DNA of 64,000 nt from Streptomyces aureoverticillatus (GCF_014649395.1 NZ_BMSY01000007.1:248001-312000), one strand, 5' to 3'. Positions 16,705 through 27,648 are shown, numbered from the stretch's first letter. The notes: generated by a model not told the origin, from the letters alone. Translations and numbers: made by a program.

Positions 16705-17943
16705 ATGAGGCATTTGTCACGTCGGATGTCACGTCGGGCGTTCACCACGGCGGCGGCCTCGGTGGTCGCGGGGCTCGCCATGGCGGGGGACGCGGCGGCG
16801 CTGCCGGGGGCCCGGCACCGGGGGCGCGAGCTGCGCGGCATGTGGATGGCGACGGTCGTCAACATCGACTGGCCCTCCAGACCGGGCCTGTCCGCGGCCC
16901 AGCAGCGCACGGAGCTGATCGCCTACCTCGACGAGGCCGTGCGCCGCCGCCTGAACGCGGTGGTCCTCCAGGTGCGCCCCACGGCCGACGCGTTCTGGCC
17001 GTCGCGGTTCGAGCCCTGGTCGGAGTACCTCACGGGCACGCAGGGCAAGAACCCGGGCTGGGACCCGCTGGGCACCGCCGTGCGCGAGGCGCACCGCAGA
17101 GGCCTGGAGCTGCACGCCTGGTTCAACCCGTTCCGCATCGCCATGCACACCGACCCCGCGCGCCTCATCCCGTCGCACCCGGCCCGCCTGCACCCCGACT
17201 GGGTCGTGCCGTACGGCGGGAAGCTCTACTACAACCCGGGGCTGCCCGAGGTGCGCCGGTTCATGCAGGACGCGATGCTCGACGCGGTGCGGCGCTATCC
17301 CCTCGACGCGGTCCACTGGGACGACTACTTCTATCCCTATCCGGTCGCGGGGCAGGCCTTCGACGACGACGCCGCCTTCGCGCGGTACGGCGGCGGCTTC
17401 CCGGACCGGGCGTCGTGGCGGCGCGACAACATCGACCGGATGGTGCGGGAGATGGGGGTGCGCGTCAAGAAGGTGCGCCGCAGGACGCAGTTCGGGATCA
17501 GCCCGTTCGGCGTGTGGCGCAACGCGTCGACCGACCCGACCGGTTCGGACACGCGCGCGGGCGTGCAGACCTACGACGATCTGTACGCGGACACGCGCGG
17601 CTGGGTGAAGAAGGGCTGGATCGACTACATCTGCCCGCAGTTGTACTGGAACATCGGCCTGCCCGCGGCCGACTACGCCAAGCTCGTGCCCTGGTGGGAC
17701 GACGTGGCGCGGGGCACGGGCGTGAAGCTGTACGTGGGGGAGGCGCTCTACAAGGCGGGGGACCCGGCGCAGCCCGCCGCGTGGCAGGACCCGGCCGAGC
17801 TGTCCCGGCACCTCACGTTCGCGCAGGACTACCCGCGGGTGCGCGGGCACGTCTTCTACTCGGCGAAGCACGTCGTCGCCGACCGGATCGGCGCGATGCA
17901 GCGGGTCGTCGACGACCACTACACGACGTACGGCGCCGACTGA
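16705..17943 (+). CDS. Tat-exported family 10-like glycosyl hydrolase (YngK/GHL10 type)
   Basis: The 412-aa product starts with a twin-arginine signal (RRMSRRAFTTAAASVVAGLA; residues 1-34). The mature part matches the GHL10 (formerly DUF187) barrel: ELRGMWMATVVNIDWPS, VLQVRPTADAFWPS, LHAWFNPFRI, DAVHWDDYFYPYP and ICPQLYWN. Related proteins cleave bacterial cell-surface glycans, but the substrate here is unknown. It would act outside the membrane after folding in the cytoplasm. The ATG at 16705 follows GAGGGGCGG. A GC-rich hairpin after its stop separates it from the convergent DUF1918 gene. Confidence 0.88.
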   Translation: MRHLSRRMSRRAFTTAAASVVAGLAMAGDAAALPGARHRGRELRGMWMATVVNIDWPSRPGLSAAQQRTELIAYLDEAVRRRLNAVVLQVRPTADAFWPSRFEPWSEYLTGTQGKNPGWDPLGTAVREAHRRGLELHAWFNPFRIAMHTDPARLIPSHPARLHPDWVVPYGGKLYYNPGLPEVRRFMQDAMLDAVRRYPLDAVHWDDYFYPYPVAGQAFDDDAAFARYGGGFPDRASWRRDNIDRMVREMGVRVKKVRRRTQFGISPFGVWRNASTDPTGSDTRAGVQTYDDLYADTRGWVKKGWIDYICPQLYWNIGLPAADYAKLVPWWDDVARGTGVKLYVGEALYKAGDPAQPAAWQDPAELSRHLTFAQDYPRVRGHVFYSAKHVVADRIGAMQRVVDDHYTTYGAD

Positions 17944-17978
17944 GATCGCCGTACCCGTCGCGCAGCCGGAGCGGGGAT

Positions 17979-18008
17979 CCGGGCCCGGGTCGGTGGGCCC
18001 GGGCCCGG
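17979..18008. terminator. Bidirectional terminator between convergent genes
   Basis: ccgggcccg (17979-17987) pairs with cgggcccgg (18000-18008). It lies between the convergent glycosyl hydrolase and DUF1918 genes. Confidence 0.65.
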
Positions 18009-18012
18009 TGGC

Positions 18013-18207
18013 TCACTCGTCGTTCGCGAAGTGGCGTACGACCGTGTCGGGGCCCGGCGACATGACCGTCTCGTGCCCGTCCTCGAACCGCACGCGGTAG
18101 GGCGGGGTGCCGTTGTCGCCGAGGACCTCGATGACCTCCGCCGTCCGGTCGTGCTGGCCGACGATCCTGCCGTGGATCAGCAGCCGGTCGCCCACGGATG
18201 CTTGCAT
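18013..18207 (-). CDS. DUF1918 domain protein
   Basis: The 64-aa product has the whole DUF1918 pattern: VGDRLLIHGRIVGQHDRTAE, IEVLGDNGTPPYRVRF and DGHETVMSPGPDTVV. It is a small SH3-like beta fold common in actinobacteria with no assigned function. The ATG at 18207 is preceded by an A/G-rich site (AGGAGGGC on the minus strand). Confidence 0.9.
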   Translation of the reverse strand: MQASVGDRLLIHGRIVGQHDRTAEVIEVLGDNGTPPYRVRFEDGHETVMSPGPDTVVRHFANDE

Positions 18208-18285
18208 GGGGAGAGCCCTCCTCGTCCGGTCACAGTGGTGGCGGTGCGTGGCCGTCAGTGTACGACCGGTGGCGGCTGTTGGCGC

Positions 18286-19353
18286 CTACCCGCGCGCCCG
18301 TTGGGTGACCGCGATGCACACGAGCACCGCCACGGCGGTCAGCGGCGCCGCCGGCGTCATGTCCTCGCCGAGCAGGAACAGCGACCAGACCAGGGTGAGC
18401 AACGGCTGGGCCAGTTGGAGCTGGCTGGCCTTCGGGATGCCGATGGCGGCCATGCCGCGGTACCAGATGAGCAGGCCGAGGAACTGGGAGCCGACCGCCG
18501 AGTAGAGCAGGCCGATCGAACTGTGCGCCGTCAGCTGGAAGGGTTCGTGCGGCAGGGCGACGGCCGCCCAGGCGACGGTCAGCGGCAGGCACAGGACCAG
18601 GGCCCAGCCGATGACCTGCCAGCCGGGCATCTCGCGGGCGAGCCGGCCGCCCTCGGTGTAGCCCGCGGCGCACACGAGCAGCGAGCCGAACAGATAGAGG
18701 TCGGCGGTCGACAGCGATCCGCCGCTCTGCTGCGCCGTGAACGCGAGCACCGCCGCCGCGCCCGCGAGCGCCGCGGCCCAGAAGGTGCGCGAGGGGCGGG
18801 CGCCGGTGCGCAGCGCGGAGAACACGGCGGTCGTCAGCGGGAGCAGCCCGACGACCACGGCCGCGTGCGACGTGCTCGACGTCTGGAGGGCGAGCGAGGT
18901 CAGGAGCGGGAAGCCGATCACGACGCCGCCGCCGACGACGGCGAGCCCGGCCCAGTGCGCGCGCGGCGGCACCGGGACGCGCAGGGCCAGCAGGCAGCCG
19001 CCCGCGATGACGGCACTGAGGACGCAGCGCAGGGCGACGAAGGACCAGGGGCCGATGCCTTCGAGGCCCCAGGCGGTGGACGGGAAGGTCAGCGAGAAGG
19101 CCACGACACCGAGAGCGGCCTGGGCGGTGCCGGCGCGGCGGCGGCGTCGGTCGTGGTCGGGACCCGTGGTGTGGACGGCCCCGGTACTGGACCCGGGCCT
19201 GGTCTCGGACCTGGACTCGGACGCGGGCCCGGCCCCGGTGCCGGGCGGCTCGGTGGTCGCCGTGGCACCGACGGACCGCGCGACTCCGGTGGAACCGGCG
19301 GACGTCCGGACTGCTATCCCTCGCGACTCAGTAGCGCTATCATGTGCTCTCAT
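18286..19353 (-). CDS. EamA/DMT family transporter
   Basis: The 355-aa product is an inner-membrane drug/metabolite transporter with ten predicted helices in two EamA repeats (first from ALGVVAFSLTFPSTAWGLEG, second from LYLFGSLLVCAAGYTEGG). The hydrophobic core begins only near residue 77, after a disordered stretch rich in Thr, Gly and Arg. The only ATG that opens the frame is at 19353, two bases inside the divergent MocR gene start, so either both mRNAs have very short leaders or one start is wrong. Pairing with a MocR regulator suggests control by an amino-acid or vitamin-B6-related signal. Substrate unknown. Confidence 0.85.
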   Translation of the reverse strand: MRAHDSATESRGIAVRTSAGSTGVARSVGATATTEPPGTGAGPASESRSETRPGSSTGAVHTTGPDHDRRRRRAGTAQAALGVVAFSLTFPSTAWGLEGIGPWSFVALRCVLSAVIAGGCLLALRVPVPPRAHWAGLAVVGGGVVIGFPLLTSLALQTSSTSHAAVVVGLLPLTTAVFSALRTGARPSRTFWAAALAGAAAVLAFTAQQSGGSLSTADLYLFGSLLVCAAGYTEGGRLAREMPGWQVIGWALVLCLPLTVAWAAVALPHEPFQLTAHSSIGLLYSAVGSQFLGLLIWYRGMAAIGIPKASQLQLAQPLLTLVWSLFLLGEDMTPAAPLTAVAVLVCIAVTQRARG

Positions 19354-20797
19354 GCAAGAGCGTAGCAGTGTGGGTGAGTTGGCACAGAAGCTGCGGGACG
19401 AGCTGGACCGCTACTCTCCAGGTGGGAAGCTGCCGTCGAGCAGGGCGCTGGTCGAGCGGTTCCGGGTCAGTCCCGTGACCGTGTCGCGGGCCCTCGCGCA
19501 GCTCGCCGCGGAGGGTCTCGTCGTGACGCGGCCCGGCGCCGGGGCCTTCCGGGCGCGGCCGCCGGCGGCGAGCGCGGCCGCCGCGGCCGTCGGGGACACC
19601 TCCTGGCAGGAGGTGACGCTCAGCGCGGACGCCGCCACGGAGGTCGTGCCGCGCTCGGTCGACGCCACCGGCGTCCTCGCCACGCTCGCCGCGCCGCCGC
19701 CCGGCGTCATCGAGTTCAACAGCGGCTATCTGCACGCCTCGCTGCAGCCCGAGCGCGCCATGGCCGCCGCCCTCGCGCGGGCCGGCCGGCGCCCCGGCGC
19801 CTGGGACCGGCCCCCGGTCGAGGGCCTGCCCGAGCTGCGCGAGTGGTTCGCGCGCGGCATGGGCGGCGCGATCACGGCCGCGGAGGTCCTGATCACCGCG
19901 GGCGGGCAGAGCGCCCTGACGACCACGCTGCGTGCGCTCGCCCCGCCCGGCGCGCCCGTGCTGCTCGAATCGCCCACGTATCCCGGCCTGTTGGCGATCG
20001 CGCGGGCCGCCGGACTGCGGCCGGTGCCGGTGCCCGTGGACACCGACGGCGTGCGGCCGGAGCTGCTGGAGGCCGCGTTCCGGGCGACCGGCGCCCGCGT
20101 GTTCGTCTGCCAGCCGCTGTTCCAGAACCCGACCGGCGCCGTGCTGTCCGCCGAGCGCCGCCCCGAGGTGCTGCGGATCGCCCGCGAGGCGGGGGCGTTC
20201 GTCGTCGAGGACGACTTCGTACGCCGCCTCGTGCACGAGGACGCCGGACCGCTGCCGAGGCCCCTCACGACCGACGACCGGGACGGCGTCGTCGTGCACG
20301 TCTGCTCGCTCACCAAGGCGACCTCGCCGAGCTTCCGGGTGAGTGCGCTCGCCGCGCGCGGGCCCGTCCTGGAGCGGCTGCGCGCGATCCAGGTCGTCGA
20401 CCACTTCTTCGTGCCGAGGCCGCTCCAGGAGGCCGCGCTCGAACTTGTCGGCTCACCGGCCTGGCCGCGCCATCTGCGCACGGTGGCAGCCGAGTTGAGG
20501 GACCGCAGGGACGCGCTCGCGGCGGCGCTGCGGCTGCGGCTGCCCGAGCTCGCGCTGCCGCACGTCCCGGTCGGCGGGTACCACCTGTGGCTGCGGCTGC
20601 CCGACGGCACCGACGAACTCGCCCTCGCGGCGGCCGCGTTGCGTGCCGGGGTCGCGGTGGCGCCGGGGCGGCCGTACTTCGCGGCGGAGCCGCCGGCGGC
20701 GCATCTCCGGCTGAGCTTCGCGGCGCTGGCGGGGGCGGGAGAGACCGCCGAGGGGGTGCGCAGGCTGCGGGCGGCTTGCGACGAGGTGCTGGGGTGA
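19352..20797 (+). CDS. MocR-type PLP-dependent transcriptional regulator
   Basis: The 481-aa product fuses a GntR winged helix (about 8-72: LPSSRALVERFRVSPVTVSR, LAAEGLVVTRPGAGAF) to a class I aminotransferase-like domain (about 115-480). Lys322 in SLTKATSPSFR is the expected PLP-binding lysine, and NPTG and Asp-containing EDDFVRRL motifs are present. MocR proteins are DNA-binding regulators that use PLP or an amino-acid adduct as signal; they usually control adjacent divergent genes, here the EamA transporter. The ATG at 19352 has no ribosome site; a GTG at 19370 is an alternative. The imperfectly repeated segment before the start (ctatcatgtgctctcatg) may hold the operator. Confidence 0.9.
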   Translation: MQERSSVGELAQKLRDELDRYSPGGKLPSSRALVERFRVSPVTVSRALAQLAAEGLVVTRPGAGAFRARPPAASAAAAAVGDTSWQEVTLSADAATEVVPRSVDATGVLATLAAPPPGVIEFNSGYLHASLQPERAMAAALARAGRRPGAWDRPPVEGLPELREWFARGMGGAITAAEVLITAGGQSALTTTLRALAPPGAPVLLESPTYPGLLAIARAAGLRPVPVPVDTDGVRPELLEAAFRATGARVFVCQPLFQNPTGAVLSAERRPEVLRIAREAGAFVVEDDFVRRLVHEDAGPLPRPLTTDDRDGVVVHVCSLTKATSPSFRVSALAARGPVLERLRAIQVVDHFFVPRPLQEAALELVGSPAWPRHLRTVAAELRDRRDALAAALRLRLPELALPHVPVGGYHLWLRLPDGTDELALAAAALRAGVAVAPGRPYFAAEPPAAHLRLSFAALAGAGETAEGVRRLRAACDEVLG

Positions 20798-20921
20798 CGG
20801 GTGCACAGCCGCTGCGGCGGGCGGCGGGCTGCGTGCGACAGGTGTCGGCGTGCGGAGCGGCGTGCGCGGGAGTGGTGAAAGGCGCTCGACGTCGGGCGCC
20901 CGCTCCTGCGAGTCTCACGTC

Positions 20922-21383
20922 ATGACCAACGAGTACGTAGCCCCTGACGGAATCGAGTACGCCTTCCCCGACGGGTACGAGCTGTCCGCCGACCCCGCCC
21001 GCCTCGACCTCGCCCGCATCCACGCGTGGCTGTCCGAGGACGCCTACTGGGCCCTCGGCAGAACCCGCGAGAAGCAGGACGCGGCCATCGCCGGATCGCT
21101 CAACTTCGGCGTGTACGAAGAGGCTTCGCGCGCACAGGTCGCGTACGCCCGCGTGGTGACCGACCACGCGACGTTCGCCTACCTCTGCGACGTGTACGTC
21201 GACCGCTCGGTGCGCGGCAAGGGGCTCGGCACCGCGCTCGCGGCCGGGGTGCGGGACCACCTCGCCCCGTACGGGATGCGCAGGATCCTGCTCGCGACCG
21301 GGGACGCGCACGAGGTGTACGAGAAGGTGGGGTTCGCCGTGCTGGAGAACCCCGGGCAGTGGATGGTGCTCGGCGCGCAGTGA
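20922..21383 (+). CDS. GNAT family N-acetyltransferase
   Basis: The 153-aa product has the GNAT core: acetyl-CoA binding motif VYVDRSVRGKGLGTALAAGV (about 86-105) after beta strand ATFAYLCDVYV, and a C-terminal VYEKVGFAVLENPGQWM. It transfers acetyl groups from acetyl-CoA to an unknown amine. The ATG at 20922 begins the conserved region; sequence upstream in frame to 20850 is not conserved-looking. It is convergent with the DUF6314 gene, 22 bp apart. Confidence 0.88.
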   Translation: MTNEYVAPDGIEYAFPDGYELSADPARLDLARIHAWLSEDAYWALGRTREKQDAAIAGSLNFGVYEEASRAQVAYARVVTDHATFAYLCDVYVDRSVRGKGLGTALAAGVRDHLAPYGMRRILLATGDAHEVYEKVGFAVLENPGQWMVLGAQ

Positions 21384-21405
21384 CCCCGTGCCCCCGGGCC
21401 CGGTG

Positions 21406-21894
21406 TCAGGGAAGGCGTGTGTAGTCCGTCGTCAGGAGCAGATCCTTCGCCGGGCCCGCCACCCGCCACCGCGTGCGCCAGCGCGCCTCGTCGTACACCT
21501 CGAACTCGCCCCGGTACAGGTCCGCCGAACACGGGTGGTCGGCGGTGTGGCGGCCGGAGCGCAGGTCCAGGTCGTGGAAGAAGCGGCCGTCGGCGAAGTG
21601 GACGCGTACGGTGCCCGCGTCCGGGCCCGGCAGGAAGCGCAGCGTGCGCTCGGCGGGCCGGGCCACGCCGCGCCAGGTGAACGTGCCGGACTCGTGGTGC
21701 AGCAGCCCCGCGCCGTCGAGCGGCGTGAACCGGGTGGTCCCTGTGAACCATCCCTCCGCCGGTTCGTCCGCCGAGCCCGCGAAGTCCCGCACCGCCCGCT
21801 CGACGCGCCAGTCCCCGGCCAGATGGGCGAGGGCGTCGGGCACCGCGTGCACGAGGGGTGTCGCGATGTCGGCGCGCTCATGGCGGAAGGGCAT
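21406..21894 (-). CDS. DUF6314 family protein
   Basis: The 162-aa product resembles the DUF6314 family, small lipocalin-like beta proteins: HLAGDWRVERAVRDFA at the start, then GTTRFTPLDGAGLLHHESG, VHFADGRFFHDLDL and HPCSADLYRGEFEVYDE. No signal or membrane segment. The function is unknown. ATG at 21894. The 155 bp between this gene and the aldo/keto reductase gene show no further feature. Confidence 0.82.
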   Translation of the reverse strand: MPFRHERADIATPLVHAVPDALAHLAGDWRVERAVRDFAGSADEPAEGWFTGTTRFTPLDGAGLLHHESGTFTWRGVARPAERTLRFLPGPDAGTVRVHFADGRFFHDLDLRSGRHTADHPCSADLYRGEFEVYDEARWRTRWRVAGPAKDLLLTTDYTRLP

Positions 21895-22049
21895 ACGCGC
21901 AGGCTACTCGGCGGGTGACTTGTCGACATGGCCGGGCGTGGACACCTCGGGGGCGGCGGGGACGTCGGGGGCCCGGAGCCCGCCGACGCCCCCGATACCC
22001 CCGACGCCTCGGCCGGCCTGCCTACCTGTCCCCCGAGGCCCCGGCCGGC

Positions 22050-23039
22050 CTACTTGTCGACGACCGACATGCTCCGCTCGTCGTAGCGCGTCCCCGCGAT
22101 CCCGTCCGCGGGCGCCGCCGCGTCGATCGCGGCCAGTTCCTCGGCGGTCAGGTCGAGGGTGGCGGCGGCCAGGTTCTCCTCCAGGTACTTCTGCCGACGC
22201 GTGCCCGGGATCGGGACCACGTCGGCGCCGCGGTGCTGCACCCAGGCGAGCGCGAGCTGGCCGGCCGTGACTCCGCGCCGCGCGGCGAGGTCGTTCAGGG
22301 CGTCGACGATGGCGAGGTTCCGCTCCAGGTTGCCGTCCGCGAACCGCGGCTGGGTGCGGCGCATGTCGCCTGCCTCCAGGTCGTCGACGGAGGTGACGCG
22401 GCCGGTCAGGAAGCCGCGGCCGAGCGGCGAGAACGGCACGATGCCGATGCCGAGCTCCCGGCAGACGGGCACGACCTCGTCCTCCAGGTCCCGCGTCCAC
22501 AGCGACCACTCGCTCTGCAGCGCCGCGATGGGGTGCACGGCGTGCGCGCGCCGGATGGTGCGGGCGCTCGCCTCCGAGAGGCCGAGGTGGCGCACCTTTC
22601 CGGCGTCGACGAGTTCGGCCATCGCGCCGACGGTCTCCTCGATGGGCACGCTCGGGTCGACGCGGTGCAGGTAGTAGAGGTCGATGTGGTCGACGCCGAG
22701 CCGGCGCAGCGAGGCGTCGCAGGCCTGGCGTACGTACGCGGCGTCGCCACGGATCCGCGGGGGCTCGCCGAGCCGGTTGGCGAAGCCGAACTTCGTGGCG
22801 ATGACGGCCTGTTCGCGCCGGTGGCCCGTGAGGGCGCGGCCGATCAGCTCCTCGTTGTGACCGCCGCCGTAGTAGTCGGAGGTGTCGAGCAGGGTGACGC
22901 CGAGGTCGAGCGCGCGGTGGAGGGTCGCGGTCGACCGGTCGTCGTCCGAGGCGCCGTAGGCGTCGCTCATCCCCATGCAGCCGAGCCCCTGGGCGGAGAC
23001 CGTCAGGGCGCCGAGCCTGCGCGTGGGCATACCGGTCAT
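22050..23039 (-). CDS. Aldo/keto reductase
   Basis: The 329-aa product is a (beta/alpha)8 NADPH-dependent oxidoreductase. The AKR tetrad is visible: Asp and Tyr in LLDTSDYYGGGHNEELIG, Lys in IATKFGF and His in LYYLHRVD. The C-terminal cofactor region includes IPIPGTRR-like IPGTRRQKYLEEN. The sequence type is close to the AKR13/YakC group acting on small aldehydes and ketones; the true substrate is unknown. ATG at 23039 follows AGGAGGT at about 7 bp. A second, different aldo/keto reductase lies at 37861. Confidence 0.92.
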   Translation of the reverse strand: MTGMPTRRLGALTVSAQGLGCMGMSDAYGASDDDRSTATLHRALDLGVTLLDTSDYYGGGHNEELIGRALTGHRREQAVIATKFGFANRLGEPPRIRGDAAYVRQACDASLRRLGVDHIDLYYLHRVDPSVPIEETVGAMAELVDAGKVRHLGLSEASARTIRRAHAVHPIAALQSEWSLWTRDLEDEVVPVCRELGIGIVPFSPLGRGFLTGRVTSVDDLEAGDMRRTQPRFADGNLERNLAIVDALNDLAARRGVTAGQLALAWVQHRGADVVPIPGTRRQKYLEENLAAATLDLTAEELAAIDAAAPADGIAGTRYDERSMSVVDK

Positions 23040-23232
23040 GGTGGTACCTCCTGGTGGTGCGGTGATCGTGGGCGTGACCCTAGGAGCTGGAGCGCACTCC
23101 AAGGCAAGCGATATCCGGGGGGCTTCCCCCGGCCCCGGTCTCCTGCTGGCCGGATGGCCGCCGGGCGCACGCGTTCGTAGCGCCCTGAACGAAGCTCCCG
23201 CGCCCCCCCCCCGCACGACATCGAGGAGCACG

Positions 23233-23752
23233 ATGCGCGCCACCACCACGACCGCCGCCGGTCTCGGCCTGGCCGCCGTGCTCGCGGGCAACCTGCCCGC
23301 GCGCGCCTCGACCTCGCAGGCCGCGGCCGCGCACGCCTCGACCGCGCAGGGCCTGTCGCAGGGCCCGTCCGAGCGGCCCGTGCCACCGGCCCGGACGGCC
23401 GGCCTCGCCAAGTACGAGCGGCAGCGCCCGGACTGGGGCCCGTGCCCGGCGGCGCAGAAGGAACCGAACGCAGCCGCCGCGCGAGCCCGCCGTGACCGTC
23501 GACAACGACGTACCCGTCCTGATGCTCCAGGCGAAGCGCGATCACACGCGGTTCGCGGACGCCCTCGCCATGCACCGCGCGCTGCGCGGCTCCCGCCTGG
23601 TCGCCACCGACCTCCGCGCCCACGGGGTGTACGGCCGCGAGGCCGACGGGCTGACGCGGGTGCCGTGTGCGGACCGGGCCGTCAACGCGTACCTCGGGGG
23701 CGGCGCGCTGCCGGAACGGGACGCGGAATGCCCGGCTCCGACTTCGGCCTGA
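23233..23752 (+). pseudogene. Decayed secreted tripeptidyl aminopeptidase (alpha/beta hydrolase)
   Basis: The 5' part (23233 to about 23465, frame 1) has a good ribosome site (GAGGAG), a signal peptide (residues 1-25, NLPARA) and the start of a mature enzyme (GLAKYERQRPDWGPCP). The 3' part (from about 23465 to the TGA at 23750, frame 2) encodes the C-terminal domain of the same family: PVLMLQAKRDH, MHRALRGSRLV, HGVYG and CADRAVNAYL. Secreted streptomycete tripeptidyl aminopeptidases are about 500 aa; here the whole central catalytic region with the nucleophile serine is missing and the remaining ends are out of frame. This points to an internal deletion. A run of ten C bases lies upstream at 23203-23212. 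Nearby frames give long but unconvincing ORFs. Confidence 0.72.
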
Positions 23753-23812
23753 GCGCCGGTTCCGGCTTTGCTCCCGGCCACGGCGCCCCAGTCCCGACCG
23801 CCGGCCAGTCGA

Positions 23813-24811
23813 CTAGGAGAACGCGTCCACGCCGGTGAGTTCGGCGGACAGCCGCCAGAGCCGGGCCGCCGCGACCGGGTCCACCGCCCAGGGCTTGACG
23901 CCGCCGATCAGCATGTCGTCCGTGGTGGCGGGCCCGGCGATGTCGCAGTCCTGGCAGTAGGCGCCGCCGTGCTCCCTCAGGAGGGGCGAGGTCGCCGCCC
24001 ACACGGCGGTCGCCGCGCCCTGGGCCGGGGACTTGAAGCCGGGGGCCGGCCTGCCGTCGGCGTCCATCCAGCCCTGCGCGATCTGTTCCTCGCGCGGGAT
24101 GTGGCGCTGGAGCGGGGTGAGGATGCTGCCCGGGTGGACGGCGAAGGCGCGGGGGCCGCGGTCGCCCGTGAGGGCGTCCAGGCGCAGGGCGAACAGGGCG
24201 TTGGCCGTCTTGGACTGGGCGTAGGCGAGCCACCGGTCGTAGGGCCCGCGGCGAAAGTGCGGGTCGTCCCAGCGGACGTCCGACAGGAAGTGGCCCGACG
24301 ACGCCACCGACACGACCCGGGCGCGCCCCGGCGTCAGGGCCGGGGCGAGGCGGTTGACCAGGGCGTAATGGCCGAGGTGGTTGACCGCGAAATGGGCCTC
24401 CCAGCCGGGGCCGACGCGGGTTTCCGGGCAGGCCATCACGCCCGCGTTGTTGATGAGTACATCGACGGCGCGACCGCCCGCCAGCACTCGGTCGGCGAAC
24501 GCGCGGACGCTGCCGAGGTCCGCGAGGTCGAGCGCGGCGACCTCGGTGCCGGGGGTGCCGCGCAGGGCGGCGGCCGCCGTCTCCGGCCTGCGCGCCGGGA
24601 CGATCACGTGGGCCCCGGCGCGGGCGAGGGCGCGGGTCGCCTCCAGGCCGAGCCCGGAGTAGCCGCCGGTGACCACGGCGGTCCGGCCGGTCAGGTCGAT
24701 GCCTTTCAGTACGTCGTCTGCGGTGCTGCGGGCGTCGTGGCCGGAGCCGAGCGCGCGCTGAGCGGTGGTCCTGTGCGTCATGGGCAGGTGCGGCATGGGC
24801 GGGTTCGTCAT
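23813..24811 (-). CDS. Short-chain dehydrogenase/reductase
   Basis: The 332-aa product is an NAD(P)-dependent SDR of the retinol-dehydrogenase-like group. The cofactor motif is TGGYSGLG (about 49-56), followed by NNAGVMACPE, the active-site serine region SVASSG and the YAQSK catalytic Tyr-Lys pair. The 40-residue N-terminal extension has three possible ATG starts (24811, 24796, 24781), none with a strong ribosome site. It is divergent from a MerR regulator across a 62-bp region with a dyad operator, so it is the likely target of that regulator. Confidence 0.9.
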   Translation of the reverse strand: MTNPPMPHLPMTHRTTAQRALGSGHDARSTADDVLKGIDLTGRTAVVTGGYSGLGLEATRALARAGAHVIVPARRPETAAAALRGTPGTEVAALDLADLGSVRAFADRVLAGGRAVDVLINNAGVMACPETRVGPGWEAHFAVNHLGHYALVNRLAPALTPGRARVVSVASSGHFLSDVRWDDPHFRRGPYDRWLAYAQSKTANALFALRLDALTGDRGPRAFAVHPGSILTPLQRHIPREEQIAQGWMDADGRPAPGFKSPAQGAATAVWAATSPLLREHGGAYCQDCDIAGPATTDDMLIGGVKPWAVDPVAAARLWRLSAELTGVDAFS

Positions 24812-24820
24812 GGCCAGGAC

Positions 24821-24850
24821 GCTAGAACCTAGACTGCGATCTAGATCAAG
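24821..24850. promoter_or_regulatory. Probable MerR operator/promoter between SDR and MerR genes
   Basis: The dyad CTAGA-ctgcga-TCTAG (24829-24844) is extended by a second, weaker pair (ctagaa / atcaag). On the minus strand a TTGATC element followed by a long spacer to an AT-rich hexamer before the SDR start fits MerR-controlled promoters, whose spacers are 19-20 bp. Confidence 0.6.
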
Positions 24851-24873
24851 CTCGGCCGGAAGGGGACGTGCGC

Positions 24874-25305
24874 GTGGGGAACGCGGACGACGACAAGCAC
24901 GCCGGACTGTCCATCGGAGAGGTCGCCGACGCCACCGGCCTCAGCGTGCACGCGCTCCGGTTCTTCGAGCGCGAAGAGCTGTTCCTGCGGCCGATCCCCC
25001 GGACCGGCGGCGGGCGACGCGTGTACGCGGCCGCCGACGTGGAGTGGCTCGCCCTGTGCAACCGGCTGCGGGCGTCCGGCATGCCGATCGCCGAACTGAA
25101 GCGGTTTGCCGGGCTTGTCCGTTCAGGTGCGGGAAACGAGGCGGAACGGCTCGCCCTGCTCCAGAAGCACGAGCGTGCCGTCCGCGCGCGGATCGCCGAG
25201 CTCGACGCGAGCCTGGAGATCATCCACGGCAAGGTCGCCGCGTACGAGAAGCACGTGCGCGAGGGCACGGCGGCGGGGGTGTGGGCGCCCGCGCCGTCCC
25301 GGTGA
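24874..25305 (+). CDS. MerR family transcriptional regulator
   Basis: The 143-aa product has a MerR winged helix at about 13-80 (LSIGEVADATGLSVHALRFF, RRVYAAADVEWL) and a C-terminal coiled-coil (about 95-135). The effector region is short and lacks a cysteine cluster, so it is more likely to sense an organic compound or aldehyde than a metal. GTG at 24874 has GGAAGGGG at 9-bp spacing; GTG at 24868 is in the same frame but too close. It should control the divergent SDR gene. Confidence 0.9.
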   Translation: MGNADDDKHAGLSIGEVADATGLSVHALRFFEREELFLRPIPRTGGGRRVYAAADVEWLALCNRLRASGMPIAELKRFAGLVRSGAGNEAERLALLQKHERAVRARIAELDASLEIIHGKVAAYEKHVREGTAAGVWAPAPSR

Positions 25306-25382
25306 CCGGACGCCGGTGCCGCGCCCGCGCACCGGGTCCGGAACTCGGACGAGGGCCCTGTCAGCACCCCCGCCCGCACGAG

Positions 25383-25402
25383 ATATCTTGATGTCGAGCA
25401 AT
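25383..25402. promoter_or_regulatory. Inverted repeat upstream of icd
   Basis: An imperfect palindrome, atatCTTGA-tg-TCGAGcaat, is centred 37 bp upstream of the isocitrate dehydrogenase GTG, where it could overlap a promoter. It is more A/T-rich than its surroundings. The binding protein is unknown. Confidence 0.45.
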
Positions 25403-25428
25403 GTTGCAGACGTGGAGCGGAGCACCCG

Positions 25429-27648
<2,220 letters not shown>

